Source: Cladochytrium replicatum (Eukaryota; Chytridiomycota; Chytridiomycetes; Cladochytriales; Cladochytriaceae). From it: a stretch of 64,000 nt of DNA. The translations under genes were made by a program, and so were the position numbers. This document shows, piece after piece, positions 1 to 9,929 of the stretch. Within the stretch, counting starts at the first letter, position 1; each line of letters begins with the position of its first letter. The stretch spans positions 1-64,000 of the forward strand of contig JAHLKD010000064.1 in assembly GCA_025526935.1 (NCBI GenBank), given 5' to 3'. The notes beneath the pieces were generated by a model. It saw nothing but the letters and a program-made list of their open reading frames with translations. It had not been told where the DNA came from and did not search any database.

Positions 1-255
1 TTTCTTTTAGGATCTCCAAAGGGGTAAGAAATACAAGAAAATAAAACAGAAGAATCTAGTAAAAAAGTATATTAAGAAGACTTATAAATATAGCTATAGT
101 ATTACTTTATGCTACAAAATAATTGAGATTTACCTTAAGCCAAAATATATAAGAGATAGAAGAAGACTTAATATATCCAGCAACCATAGAAAGAAGAGAT
201 AGAGGTATATCGATATATGTAACATGTTTATGTTTAGATAATATTAGATGATAAT
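1..255. other. AT-rich leader without a recognisable gene
   Basis: This stretch is strongly AT-rich and runs straight into the 170-bp tandem array that follows. I see no long open frame, no splice pattern and no protein motif in it. It may be a diverged flank of the satellite-like array. Confidence 0.5.
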
Positions 256-850
256 AGGAAGGTGAACAATTGATAGATTACAATAGACAATTGAAATCGT
301 ACAAAATAATGATTGGCAATTGTGAAAGAACATTAACGAGTATACGATAGACAGTTTACGAAATTAAAGATGATGGAGGAAAAATGGAAATCAATAGTTA
401 ATGATGAACAATGAACAATTAACATAGGAAGGTGAACAATTCATAGATTACAATAGACAATCAAAATCGTACAAAATAATGATTGGCAATTGAGAAGGAA
501 CATTAAGGAGTATATGATAGGCAGTTTACGAAATTAAAGATAATGGAGGAAGAATAGAAGTCAATAGTTAATGATGAACAATGAACAATTAACATAGGAA
601 GATGAACAATTCATAGATTACAATAGACGATTGAAATCGTACAAAATAATGATGGGCAATTGTGCAAGAACATTAAGGAGTATACGATAGAGGAGGAAGA
701 ATAGAAGTCAATAGTTAATGTTGATGGAGGAAGAATAGAAATCAATAGTTAATGATGAACAATGAACAATAAATAAAGGAACGTGAACAATTCATAGATT
801 GCAATAGACAATTGAAATGTCACAAAATAATCAATGGCAATTAGGGCCAA
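256..850. repeat. AT-rich tandem repeat, period about 170 bp
   Basis: The phrase aggaaggtgaacaatt recurs with small changes at 256, 426, 596 and 777. This gives periods of 170, 170 and 181 bp and about three and a half units. Each unit carries further recognisable blocks, such as gattacaatagacaat and aatgatgaacaatgaacaatt. Units differ by scattered substitutions and short indels, so the array is not brand new. There is no open frame across it. A unit near one nucleosome repeat is typical of satellite DNA at centromeres or subtelomeres; that reading is inference. Confidence 0.85.
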
Positions 851-991
851 TTTTTTTTGTTAACAATATTTATTTTGAACATACAATGCATAACAAAACA
901 CAAAACCAAATGGCCTGACAAGATGGTGATGGAGTGTGCGACTTATATGCCGAAATAGAATCAAGAAACCTAAAAGTTAAAGTTTTGATCA

Positions 992-1064
992 GCTCTATTA
1001 GCTCAATTGGTTATGGCGCAGCGCTGTAAGCAAAAGGACGCAGGTTCGAACCCCTGGTAGAGCG
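992..1064 (+). tRNA. tRNA-like sequence (Pol III A and B boxes), probably a pseudo-tRNA or SINE head
   Basis: A 7-bp acceptor-like stem GCTCTAT (992-998) can pair with GTAGAGC (1057-1063), allowing one G-U pair. TAGCTCAATTGG (999-1010) matches the A box and D arm. GGTTCGAACCC (1043-1053) matches the B box. The total length of 73 nt is right for a tRNA. The anticodon arm does not fold into a clean 5-bp stem, and the T stem works only with an extra loop base, so a functional tRNA is doubtful. It sits just upstream of repeat element A, which makes a tRNA-derived SINE promoter an alternative. Confidence 0.45.
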
Positions 1065-1099
1065 ATTAAGTGCGATTAGTAATTGATTGCGATCAGTCG

Positions 1100-2317
1100 T
1101 GTGGCGGTTGTCGAGGTACGGACCTCGCAAATGCACGTGACCCTCAAAGTGGAATCGTTGTGCATCTGTTTCAGCTTGCCAAACTTGGCACACCAATAGC
1201 GGTGCACATCCTCTATTAGCGTTGTAAGGAGTGCCAGAGGCGGACGGGTACGGTTGAGCCGGAAACCAACTCCAAAGTTTGCGAGGTACGGACCTCGAAA
1301 AAAGCCAAGCCACATGGCTCAGTGACGGGTTGGAACACATACGGGTGCAAGAGCAAGGACAGAAGAACAGCTACTCCACATTGAAACTGCCGTGTTTCCT
1401 CTACATTCACCCGAACCCAAATCAACTTCTACACTGTGCAGATGCAATCCATGTCAGACCCTATCCATCTTCCTCGGACATTGCGCCGTCTGAGTTGACT
1501 GAGTCTGAATTGGTTCGCGGTTCAGGCTAAATTGGTCCGTCTTTTAACGTACAGGAGGGAACTTCCGTGCCTTTACTTGAAAAAGATTGCCTACTTCGTG
1601 CCACATCCACCCATTGTCATGCAGCATATGCGATGAAGTCCCTTCTCTTCCTATATCTACAAAATACAGAAAAGTTTACAGAGCTTGCTCGAATTTGCCG
1701 TCGTCTTTTTCAGCTTCAAGAAGATGTTACTCTGCTGTCCGAAACTTTCTCAGATCATGGATGCCACTTTCTGGACTTCGCTGTTTGGAAATACCCTCGA
1801 GAAGCTGTGGTATGGACAGGGAGCGGGAGGTGGGATCCCCTATCTATAGCAGGAAGACCCTGTGGTCTGGCCTTGCCTCTGGTTTCCTGACAAGGATATC
1901 TCCCGTTGTGGCTGAGAAGCTTGTTATCGCGGTGAAAGGTTGGTGGAGATTTTGGACAATCAAATACAAAGAATCAGTTCTCTACTCCAGCAGCATGCTC
2001 CAGCCCACGAAATCAGAGGAGTCTCGCCCCTACAGCATCGCTGGGCCCATGAAATGAAAAGACTTAGTGAAAAAACCAGCTACAAGAGAGATTGAGGTAG
2101 CATGAATTACAGTTGAAGCCGAATAAATTGCATCTGGAAGGTCCGTCCATGGTTAATAAAAATGGGTTGGACGGTCCGTCCGCGCCTAATAAAAACGCGT
2201 TGGACGGTCCGTCCGTGGCTAATAAATTCGAGGTGGACGGTCCGTCCGCATTTAATAAATTCGCGTCGGACGGTCCGTCCGAATGTTATTAACATTCCGG
2301 CTTGGAATAACTGTTAG
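1100..2317 (+). mobile_element. Repeat element copy A (hairpin head, unique body, palindromic tail)
   Basis: This copy shares its body with 10,990-11,775 at clearly high identity over about 800 bp, with small indels. From left to right it has two head units whose hairpins (CGAGGT-ACGG-ACCTCG at 1112-1127 and 1282-1297) lie exactly 170 bp apart, a body (about 1330-2120), and the palindromic tail (2130-2317) ending in ggaataactgttagg. Open frames in the body are short and exist in competing frames, so I do not think it encodes a protein; it looks non-autonomous. No transposase, terminal inverted repeat or clear target duplication is visible. The family is unknown to me. Confidence 0.75.
2130..2317 (+). 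repeat. Palindromic tail array of element A
   Basis: Perfect 13-bp odd palindromes GGACGG-T-CCGTCC begin at 2169, 2202, 2235 and 2268, an exact 33-bp period. A half-preserved unit lies at 2136. The 20-bp spacers are AT-rich and mostly contain AATAAA. The last unit directly abuts a second odd palindrome, GAATGTTA-T-TAACATTC (2281-2297), followed by the conserved end cggcttggaataactgttagg. The centre base of every palindrome is T on this strand, so the array is oriented. Confidence 0.92.
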
Positions 2318-2520
2318 GTGCTCATGGTCCTACCATTAGATGCAATCTAGCAGCAGTGATGTTTCTGCAATGGACTGCAATGAGTTTGTTCAACCAGGTA
2401 TCACTGAAACCACTCCTAAATCTGCCCCTGGTGAGCTTCTCACTACATGTGAACATACCCAATCTCGACCTTTCTCACTAAAGGGCTCATGTTTTTTGAA
2501 TAGCCGGGCCAATCTCGATC

Positions 2521-2877
2521 ATGTCCATGTTAGACCAGCTGAGCAACCGCATCAAGGAACCCAGGATGGAGTGGATCACCAGGGAAGATGGCATGCTCGT
2601 GTGCACGCTTTGCACTGGCAAGGACCACAGTGAATACAAGGAGAGAGATGCTTTGAGGAAGCATTGTCGAGCTTCCCATCCCGCCAAGGAAGGGTTGGGC
2701 ACCAATCCTAGAGTTCATACCGAGGAGTTCCTACGCGACGCGTTCGAGGTTGCGGGCCTCTTGGCTGCTGGCCAAGAAGGGGTTGACATGGTTCTTCGCA
2801 TTCTGCAAGGCACTGTCAAGAGAGATAAGAACAGCCTCAACAATGACAGTTACGAAGAGGACCTCGCGCCCGAGTAA
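2521..2877 (+). CDS. Small hypothetical protein with one C2H2-like zinc finger
   Basis: This is a 118-residue open frame with no introns. Residues about 28-53 hold Cys-x2-Cys followed by a His and His-x4-His spacing (CTLC and HCRASH), like a C2H2 finger. The rest is charged, and the C-terminus (NDSYEEDLAPE) ends in a normal stop. The frame continues upstream of the chosen ATG without another good start, so this may be the last exon or a fragment of a longer gene. It lies between repeat element A and a LINE, so it could belong to a mobile element. No function can be assigned. Confidence 0.4.
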   Translation: MSMLDQLSNRIKEPRMEWITREDGMLVCTLCTGKDHSEYKERDALRKHCRASHPAKEGLGTNPRVHTEEFLRDAFEVAGLLAAGQEGVDMVLRILQGTVKRDKNSLNNDSYEEDLAPE

Positions 2878-3439
2878 AGTTACCAATTCGTGATCCCTTT
2901 GGAAAATGAGTATTCTCAATTTTTGATTCACTTTTTACCATTGTCAGCGAAGCACCATCCATTCCTCCTGAAGTTGTGCCAGCAGCGCCAGCTTCCTACC
3001 AAGCTATGAACATGGTAAAAGGAGCAACCCATGTCGCTTGAAATAGAGAAGAAATTAGCATATTTTGAATTCCAAGCTGCTTGAGGTGTACCTTGAGTCA
3101 CATCAGTAGAAAATTCATCAACTCCCGAGAATCCTCCCCGCTGAGCCTGTGCCGACCGTATTAGGTCCAAAATTACCGGAACTATAATGCTGAACATAGT
3201 CTCAAACACCATGTTCGATCGTGATGTGGAAGTAACAGTGGATCAAGTAAGCAAGATTGAAATAGTTTATATTTGTAATTTACACTTCCGGAATATTTAA
3301 TAGATATTTGGTTATGACGCACTGAGTGAGATGTATCCCTCACCACGATGGGAGACACATAGAATCTGTGACGTAGTTGCAGCGCTCAACTCTGAAAATG
3401 TAGATGAAAGAGGCACTGCTCCGTATGTGTCCTACAAAC
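2878..3439. other. No recognisable gene
   Basis: A minus-strand open frame of about 95 codons (2928-3212) begins with a hydrophobic stretch (IIVPVILDLI). I recognise nothing in it and see no supporting splice structure. The rest is non-coding as far as I can tell. Confidence 0.4.
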
Positions 3440-3690
3440 AATGAACAGCGGGAACGGCAACGGCGGATCGATTTCCAGCCCAAGAAACGAATTCGTTGGA
3501 GTGACTGAGACATGGTTACGCCCAACGGATACTAGACAGAGAGTCGATTGTGTATGAGATGCAAGGCCCGTGCTCCACAGATGGACTGCATCGGAAGGCG
3601 ACAGGTGGAATTGTGGTGATGAGAAACACACTGCTCGCCTCGGTACGCCACTTTGAGTTGATTGAGATGGATCCGTCCCCGCTGGCGCAA

Positions 3691-3760
3691 TTCCTCTGGT
3701 TCCGGTTCCCGCAAGTCCTCTGGTTCCGGTTCCCGCAATTCCTCTGGTTCCGGTTCCCAG
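3691..3760 (+). repeat. 24-bp minisatellite inside the LINE
   Basis: The unit ttcctctggttccggttccc plus gcaa occurs almost exactly three times (3691-3714, 3715-3738, 3739-3760). The period of 24 bp keeps the reading frame and would add FLWFRFPQ-like octapeptides. It interrupts the endonuclease region, so it expanded after or during decay of the element. Confidence 0.9.
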
Positions 3761-5570
3761 TAATTGTAGTGGGGGTGTCCTACCTGGCTCCAAGTCGGGC
3801 CGATCAGGAGGTGTGCGGGGCGCTTGAGACAGTTGCTAGGATTAAGGCGTTGCCCTGACGCGCGGATGGTGGTTCTCGGCGACTTCAATATGCAGCTGAG
3901 CAACCGCTCATTTGACGTTGCGTCGAATCCGACGGGGACTGGCTTTGTGCATCTCTGGATGGTGCAGGAATCCTCCTCTAGCAGCCAGCGGTTCCTCTGT
4001 TTGCAACATGCATCCAACCCAATGGCCCCTCGGTGGTAGACCTGTTCTTCATGTCTCCAAACCTGGCAGACAAGCGCGAAGAGCTCACTGTTGAGCCCGT
4101 CCCCATGCCGGCCACGAATCATGTCTTCGTCCACCTGGTGATATGGCGTACGGCTCATGAAGTCGCACTACACCCGCCACGAGACCCAATTGCGGCCCGA
4201 CAGGTGCTGAACATCCACGCGCTGCATAACAAGGACGTCCGGAAGGTCTTTTACGATCGCGTGGCAGAGCGTGGTGCAGTGGTGCTTGGACAGGTTGTCG
4301 GAAGACTTGGTGATCTGATAACCCGGGCAGCGGGAACGTTGTGAATGCGAGTTGGGATATGATCCGTACAACCATTGAGGCAGTTGGTGCTGAGGTCCTC
4401 AGGACTAGGACGGTGAAACCCCGCACTTCACGCGACTTTTGGGATGCTGAACTGGTGAGGCCTTCCTGGCTTGGAAAAACTCGCCCTCCCCCGAACAACC
4501 CAGCAAAGAAGCAACTGTGGTCTGCGTATATCCGAAAGGGGAAGGAGCTACGGGAGCTAGTGAGGGTTAAGAAACGTTCTCGCTGTTAGGAGTTTGCTGG
4601 GCTTACCACAAAATCGTCCACCAAGGTATCCAAGCTCTTCACCACCTGAAACAGCAGAAAGAGCACCCGAGCTGGACTCATACGTGCTTCACTTTGAGAC
4701 AGTGAGAGCCCCAGCGGGAGCGGTTGCGCGAGCAATCCCACACCAAATCGAGCTACTTGACCACCTGGATCTGTTCTCCATGGCAGGGGAGATGACGATC
4801 AGTGGTGCGATGACGCAAATGAAGTCGGGTAAAGCCCCAGGGTGAGATCGACTCCGAGCGGAGCTGCTGAAAGCTGCCCCAGACCCGGTGGCGAGCATGC
4901 TGGAACCGCTTTTTGGGGTAATGATAAGGTCAGGGTCCCCCTACCAGCTGGCAGGAAGCAGCTCTCTTCCCTATATGGAAAGGCAAGGGGTCAAAAACAA
5001 ACATCACGATGTATCGGCTGATTTCATTCACACAGGTAGTCCGCAAGCTCTTTGAAGCCTGCATCCACAAGAGGGTCCTTGAGGAGACGGGGACCAGACA
5101 TTGTGCAGGGTGGATTCCGGGCTGAGCGTCGCACCTATGAGCAGTGCTTTACCCTTGACACAGTGGTCAAGAGGCAAGCGACCATTGGTGAACCGGTATT
5201 TCAGGCGTTCTTGGATATCAAGGCGGCTTACGATACTGTGTATCGCACGTTGCTTTGGCAGACGTGCCAAAAACGTGGGGTGTCGGCTGCGATTCTCCGA
5301 GTCTTGCAAACAGCGTTCGATTGGTGTAGGAGCAGTGTGGCTGTTGCTGGGAAGTCCTCTTGTGAGTTTTGGCTGGGGAAAGGCCGCTACCAGGGGTCGA
5401 ACCTTAGCCTGGCGCTGTAAATGATCTTTATAGACTCGCTGGCCGGTGAACTTCACGATTCCCGGGGTATATGTTCCATGGACAGAAGCTGCTGTTGTAT
5501 ACAGATGACATAGTGATATGGGTGACGAGCCAGGAAATGCTGCAGGAGATGCTGGACTTCTGTGCGGAGT

Positions 5571-5811
5571 ACAGCGCAACGCATTTCTTCAGGTTTGCGG
5601 CAAACAAGTGTGCGATCATCCCCCCGCAGGTGCTCCGGTGGTGAACTTCTCAATGTACGGCGAGGTGATCCCGATGGTCGATACGATTTCCGCACAGCGC
5701 AACGCATTTCTTCAGGTTTGCGGCAAACAAGTGTGCGATCATCCCCCCGCAGGTGCTCCGGTGGTGAACTTCTCAATGTACGGCGAGGTGATCCCGATGG
5801 TCGATACGATT
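5571..5811 (+). repeat. Perfect 118-bp direct duplication inside the LINE RT region
   Basis: Bases 5571-5688 are repeated without visible change at 5694-5811, with a 5-bp spacer. The 123-bp period is 41 codons, so the frame is kept. The duplicated part lies just after the RT catalytic box. Identity of the copies in an otherwise decayed element means the duplication is recent, or is an assembly artefact. Confidence 0.9.
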
Positions 5812-6260
5812 GTCTTCTTGGGTATGCCGTTCTTTGCGCATGGCCTTGACCCCCACGCACACATCGATCAAATGCTTGACTGCGCTGAACGTTCTTATCA
5901 ATGTTTCGGAACCTGGGAGCAAACGGGTAAGGCTTCCCTTGTGCAATCACGGTTCAGCTTTACCGTACCTTCATCCGGCCACAGCTGGAATTTGGTCTTG
6001 GGATCCTCCCGACGGCAGCAGTCTCTGACACTATGGATCTTGCAAAAATCGATTCCTGCAAAACATTTTCTCGGTCCCCCAGCGAACGACAACAGCCGGC
6101 CCTCATCTCCTGAGTGGTCTCCCGATGTACTCTTTTTGTGCTAAGTGGCTCCATGCCAAGGCTACGGCCTGATTCCACGTTGCTGGTCCGACCTGTGTGA
6201 TCCACGAGGTGATCCGGCATGAAGAGACAGAAAATGTGGTGTATACGATGAAATTTAAGA

Positions 6261-7084
6261 AAGGCTCTATTTATACTTGCAAGCCCAGAGGGGGTTACAA
6301 GTGCCTGATGCACCAGGGAGACATGGAACAAGGAAACAAAAATTAGGGGGAAGTACGTCATATGGTTCAACAAAAACAAGACGACGAGGTGACAGCCTCG
6401 AAAGGCAAACAAACACTGTGAAACAAAACCGAGGCGACATGGGACTTGACGTCGGGGCGAGCGGTGGCAGAGAATCAGTCTTCTGGGTTGTGCTCGAGAT
6501 GCAGGAGGGCCACTGCATCGACGTGATCGGCGATCAGCCCCTATAACAGATGGGCAGCTGCATTGATCACAGTGCAACGTGCCCGCCAGGCATTGATTAC
6601 GGCTTTTGTAGGGAGACCTCCTTGGCGACGCGGCCATTGCAGCGGGAATGGCAGAATGTTGAGTGCGGCGTTGATGGGATCCAATGTGGGTGCGGGTCGT
6701 GCGTCCTTTCAGCTCATCGCACACTGGGCACAGGCGAGGTTGGCCTGGGAGCACTCCAAGACGCCAGAGGATGAGCTGGCGGCGCTCCTTGCGAGAAACG
6801 ATGGGTGCTCGGGCGTGGAGGGGAGGTGTCCCACCGGGGTTCAGGGTGATCAACTGCGCAAGGACGCCGCCCGTGGGCGGGAGGTGCTTGAGGTGCTCAT
6901 ACACCAGGAAAGCCTTCCACTCACCACAAAGGACCGAGGAGTGGGAGCCGAACCGCATCATCGGCCAGGGGGTGCATCCTTGACAACTTCATGCGGCGGG
7001 CAGGACAACGAGAACCAGCGTGAGGCAGGGGTCCCGGGGTTGCTCAGTGAAGACCACGGGCTGATGGATTCGCATACTTTATAG
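6261..7084 (-). mobile_element. Antisense LINE-like 3' fragment (tentative)
   Basis: On the minus strand an open stretch ending near 5960 contains KERRQLILWRLGVLPGQP followed by a Cys-x2-Cys and THI pattern (CPVCDELKGRTTRTHI). I recall this arrangement from the C-terminal zinc-knuckle ends of some fungal LINEs. There is no RT motif in this piece. It would be a truncated fragment facing the LINE to its left. It could also be an unrelated chance frame in GC-rich DNA. Confidence 0.35.
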
Positions 7085-7089
7085 CATCA

Positions 7090-7640
7090 TTCTGCCGAGG
7101 ACGTTTCCCCAGATTTTGTCCTCCTCCAGGCGTCGGTACAGCGTTGGGCAAGCTGCTTCAGAGAATCCATGGTCTTGAGCAAGATCACAGCTGCAACCCC
7201 TCCTTCGACCGTTTCAATTGTCGTTGCGAGCAGGTTTGGCGTCAATGCCTCAAAGTCCTAATCACCCAAAGCACGGTCATCGATCAAACATGAACAGAGC
7301 AAATACAGTACCGTAAATCTCTCACCTGGAGTATGCACATGCCATAACTTTTTCCGAGGATCTTTGGGGTCTCCTTGTAGTACGTGTAGCGGATCATTGT
7401 CGAGGACACAAAGCGCTCGAAACGACCATCCTAGGGAACGCGCTGAGACGCGAGCCTTTGTGAGGAGGTAGTGGAGTGTGACCACCTGGTTGAGACGCTT
7501 GTCGCCTACAACGACAAAGAAGGATCGATTGTGTTTCTGGATCGAGTTCAATCTGAGAGTCGGGATGTGCACAGTACAATGGAACTTCTTGCGCCACCGG
7601 CATGAGAGTCCCTGTCGTCCTCGTTCCCGTGACAACAGAA
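7090..7640 (-). pseudogene. Fragment of Kre33/NAT10 (RNA cytidine acetyltransferase)
   Basis: Reading right to left, the minus strand encodes NRSFFVVVGDKRLNQVV and LHYLLTKARVSAR, the conserved N-terminal motif of Kre33/NAT10 (normally GDKGRDQVVNLH, then KARVSARPSVLW). After an internal gap and a frame change it continues with IRYTYYKETPKILG and YGMCILQ. A retained GT-AG intron follows (about 7262-7330), then DFEALTPNLLA-TIETVEGG and LLKTMDSLKQL, ending near 7110. The real protein is over 1000 residues; only about 150 remain. An internal deletion of roughly 30 codons and the frame change make it a pseudogene. The kept intron shows DNA-level duplication, not retroposition. Confidence 0.88.
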
Positions 7641-8592
7641 AGTATGCGAAACTTGTAATCGTTCTTGAATTTCTCATTCATCGATTTTTTTTGTTGTCTC
7701 CAGACGATGCATCCACCTCAAGGAGTGTTTCGACCACCGCAGCCACCAGATCGTCAATGCCGGCAGTTCCTACACAACGACCTGCGACTCATACACACGG
7801 ACCTCAAGCCCAAGAACCTGATGCTCAAGAGCGCACGCAGTACGCGGCAAGCTAGCGCATGCCTAGGAGGACACGGAAAGAGCTGCTGAGCACGTAGGTC
7901 CGGCTCATTGATTTTGGGAGCGCGATCTTTGAGAATGATTACCATAGTGGTGTGGGTGAGCACGAGGCATTATCGTGCGCCGCAGATCATCCTCTGGATG
8001 GGTCGTTCCCTTGCGACATTGTAAGTTGCGTTGCTCCAGATGTGTTGTGTTGTGTGCAAGCAATTGATGACTGTTTTGATTTTTAAGCTTTTTGACAGTG
8101 GTCGATCGGGTGCATTCTCGTGGAGTTCTTCACCGGCAACGCACTGTTCCAAACCCATGACAAGTAAGCGATGATATATGAACTCATTTTGCCCGTTCTT
8201 GTAGTTGAATTATTACTGTGTTGCTTCGACCTCCCTTCCAGCTTGAAGCATCTCGCGATGATGGACGCAGTGCTCGGTCCCTTCCCGTGGCACATGGTCA
8301 CCCGAGTACGACCACCGCAAGGACTCTAAATTCTTCCACGATGCCAAGCCCACTACCCTAACGCAAGCGCCGGAAAGTCCTCCAAACGCTTCGAAGGGAA
8401 CATGAAGCCCCTCCACCAGCTGATCCCGCCCGTCGACGAGATGTCCAAGATCTTCCTGCACCTCGCACGGATCCTGTTGTGTGACCCTGCAATGCGCATC
8501 ACACCCAAGGAGGCCCTTGCGCATCCGTAGTTCAAGGTTGCGATTCTGGACGATGGGGTTCGCGTTCCTGTTGAGGTTGGTGGGGTCGCGGT
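7640..8592 (+). pseudogene. Fragment of a LAMMER (CLK-family) dual-specificity kinase
   Basis: The plus strand encodes IHLKECFDHRSHQIV, then after an internal deletion LIHTDLKPKNLML (the catalytic loop, normally HTDLKPENILL). Next come GSAIFENDYHS, a TRHYRAPQIIL-like activation end, CDIVSIGCILVEFFTG, LKHLAMMDAVLGPFP (the EHLAMM signature of LAMMER kinases) and CDPAMRITPKEALAHP. Introns are kept: one ends at 7703, others lie at about 8020-8098 and 8166-8241. Stops and frame changes interrupt it, and a stop replaces the residue after AHP. It faces away from the Kre33/NAT10 fragment and runs directly into a palindromic tail at 8594. Confidence 0.9.
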
Positions 8593-8593
8593 A

Positions 8594-8790
8594 GAATAAG
8601 TTGCATTTGGACGGTCCGTCCACACTTAATAAAAACGGTTGGACGGTCCGTCTGCGCCTAATAAAAACGCGTTGGACGGTCCGTCCATGGGTAATAAATT
8701 CGAGGTGGACGGTCCATCCGCATTTAATAAATTCGCATCGGACGGTCCGTCCGAATGTTATTAACATTCCGGCTTGGAATAACTGTTAGG
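8594..8790 (+). repeat. Palindromic tail array B, stand-alone
   Basis: It starts gaataagttgcatttggacg and ends ggaataactgttagg, as in copy A. Odd palindromes GGACGG-T-CCGTCC or one-base variants begin near 8609, 8641, 8674, 8707 and 8740, and the closing palindrome GAATGTTA-T-TAACATTC follows at about 8753-8769. No body sequence of the family precedes it; the pseudogene of the LAMMER kinase does. Confidence 0.9.
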
Positions 8791-9929
8791 ACACCGCTTC
8801 TGCAGTGTTTAACCTAGCGCAACGTTTACGGGGGACTACAAACTACCATCTGTTAGCGCTTGGGGCCTCTCTGAGGTGATGTGAGAGACTTGCCCTCAGA
8901 GACCCGTTCAGGAAGCTCTGCTATTCACGCATTAGGGCCAGAAAACAGCATCTCTACAGTGTTTATCCACGCGTAAAGTACTTCGGAAATGTAAAGGTAT
9001 TGTATTTAGAGTCCTGGACACTCCCAATGTCGGTTTGGTTGGGTTTCACTGGCTGGTCCACATTAGCCCAGATTTCTCACGCTACTCTTAGGCCCTACAC
9101 ACAGGCTTTGCGGTGCCCGCCCCCTCGTGTTGTGTTGTTTGTCAAATAATGTTGCTTCTCTGTCGTTCCTAAGGCGCCGTAACGCGTTTATGCTGAGATA
9201 TAGGCAAGATTCCGTTTGCGGACGTTTCTAATTGGCCGCAAACGCCTCCAAAACGTTACGCGTAGGTGTAAACCCAATTGTACGATCATTATTACGCATG
9301 AATCTAATACGTGTACCAGTCTGTGCCTTGTCGGAGGTGTTTTGACGACAGAATGAGCACGCAACGCTCCTCAGAGTCGCATATTCCTCCACACAGAGGC
9401 TGCAAAACACCACGGCGGGATGTTTATCCTATTGCAACATATTATTTACACAGTAGAGCACGTACTGAGCATTTCTGAAGGTATGCGGGGCCATAATGAG
9501 GGAGATAGAGCGTGTATTTGAAATCGATGTTTTGTACACAACCTCATCCAGGACCGTAATACCGCAACAGGCGAGCGTGTAGCCAGCGAAACGTATAATA
9601 TATGACCATATCTAAGATTCCTTCTAGTAGGGATCGTCGGAAACGGCCGGAGGGCAAAGTTTTTCTAGTAACTACGCGTTTTGCTAGCACCCACTGTTAA
9701 CAGGGCGGTTATCGCTGCACTCTTAGGCGTTTTTCTCAGCGGAAACGCACGGTAGACCCCGTTCGATGAACGCGACGGATAAAATGCATGTAAATTCATG
9801 TTTCCTGCCGGTATGAGTGACCTGGCTGGAGCTTCCAGGGACTTTCCCTCACAAGCGTTTCAGTGCGCCGCTGCCAACGTTGTCTAAGTTTTGCTCGGCA
9901 GTAAGTAGGTGGTTGGGAAATTGGTGAAC
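8791..9929. other. About 1.1 kb without a recognisable feature
   Basis: Open frames here are short and unconvincing. I see no family motif, no splice-supported exon and no clear tandem repeat. The segment is richer in CpG than the AT-rich left edge of the window. Confidence 0.5.

Larger units (their letters stand above)
3440..6260 (+). mobile_element. Decayed non-LTR retrotransposon (LINE) with endonuclease and reverse transcriptase remains
   Basis: The coding remains lie in several frames. Near 3490-3560 a conceptual FVGVTETWL resembles the start region of an apurinic-type endonuclease. Near 3865-3900 VVLGDFNMQ matches its GDFN motif. Near 5205-5240 FQAFLDIKAAYDTV is the reverse transcriptase palm motif, and near 5493-5525 LYTDDIVIW is the catalytic YxDD-type box. 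Near 5960-6000 FRTFIRPQLEFGL matches the conserved segment that follows the RT domain in many LINEs. Stops and frame changes break it throughout, so it is not active. A 24-bp minisatellite and a 118-bp internal duplication add to the damage. No poly-A tail or target duplication is clear. Confidence 0.85.

Noticed and set aside
1567-2057. Two overlapping ~110-155-codon frames in the body of element A
   Set aside because: They are in competing phases, the matching copy at 11 kb changes their lengths, and neither shows domain features. I treat the body as non-coding.
2130-2317. CRISPR-like array
   Set aside because: The 13-bp repeats with 20-bp spacers superficially resemble one, but the spacers are near-copies of each other, the repeat is too short and the genome is eukaryotic.
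2281-2317. Classic Helitron 3' end (hairpin followed by CTRR)
   Set aside because: The hairpin is there, but the terminus reads ctgttagg and lies about 20 bp away instead of 10-12 bp, so I keep only a Helitron-like hypothesis and do not make a firm call.
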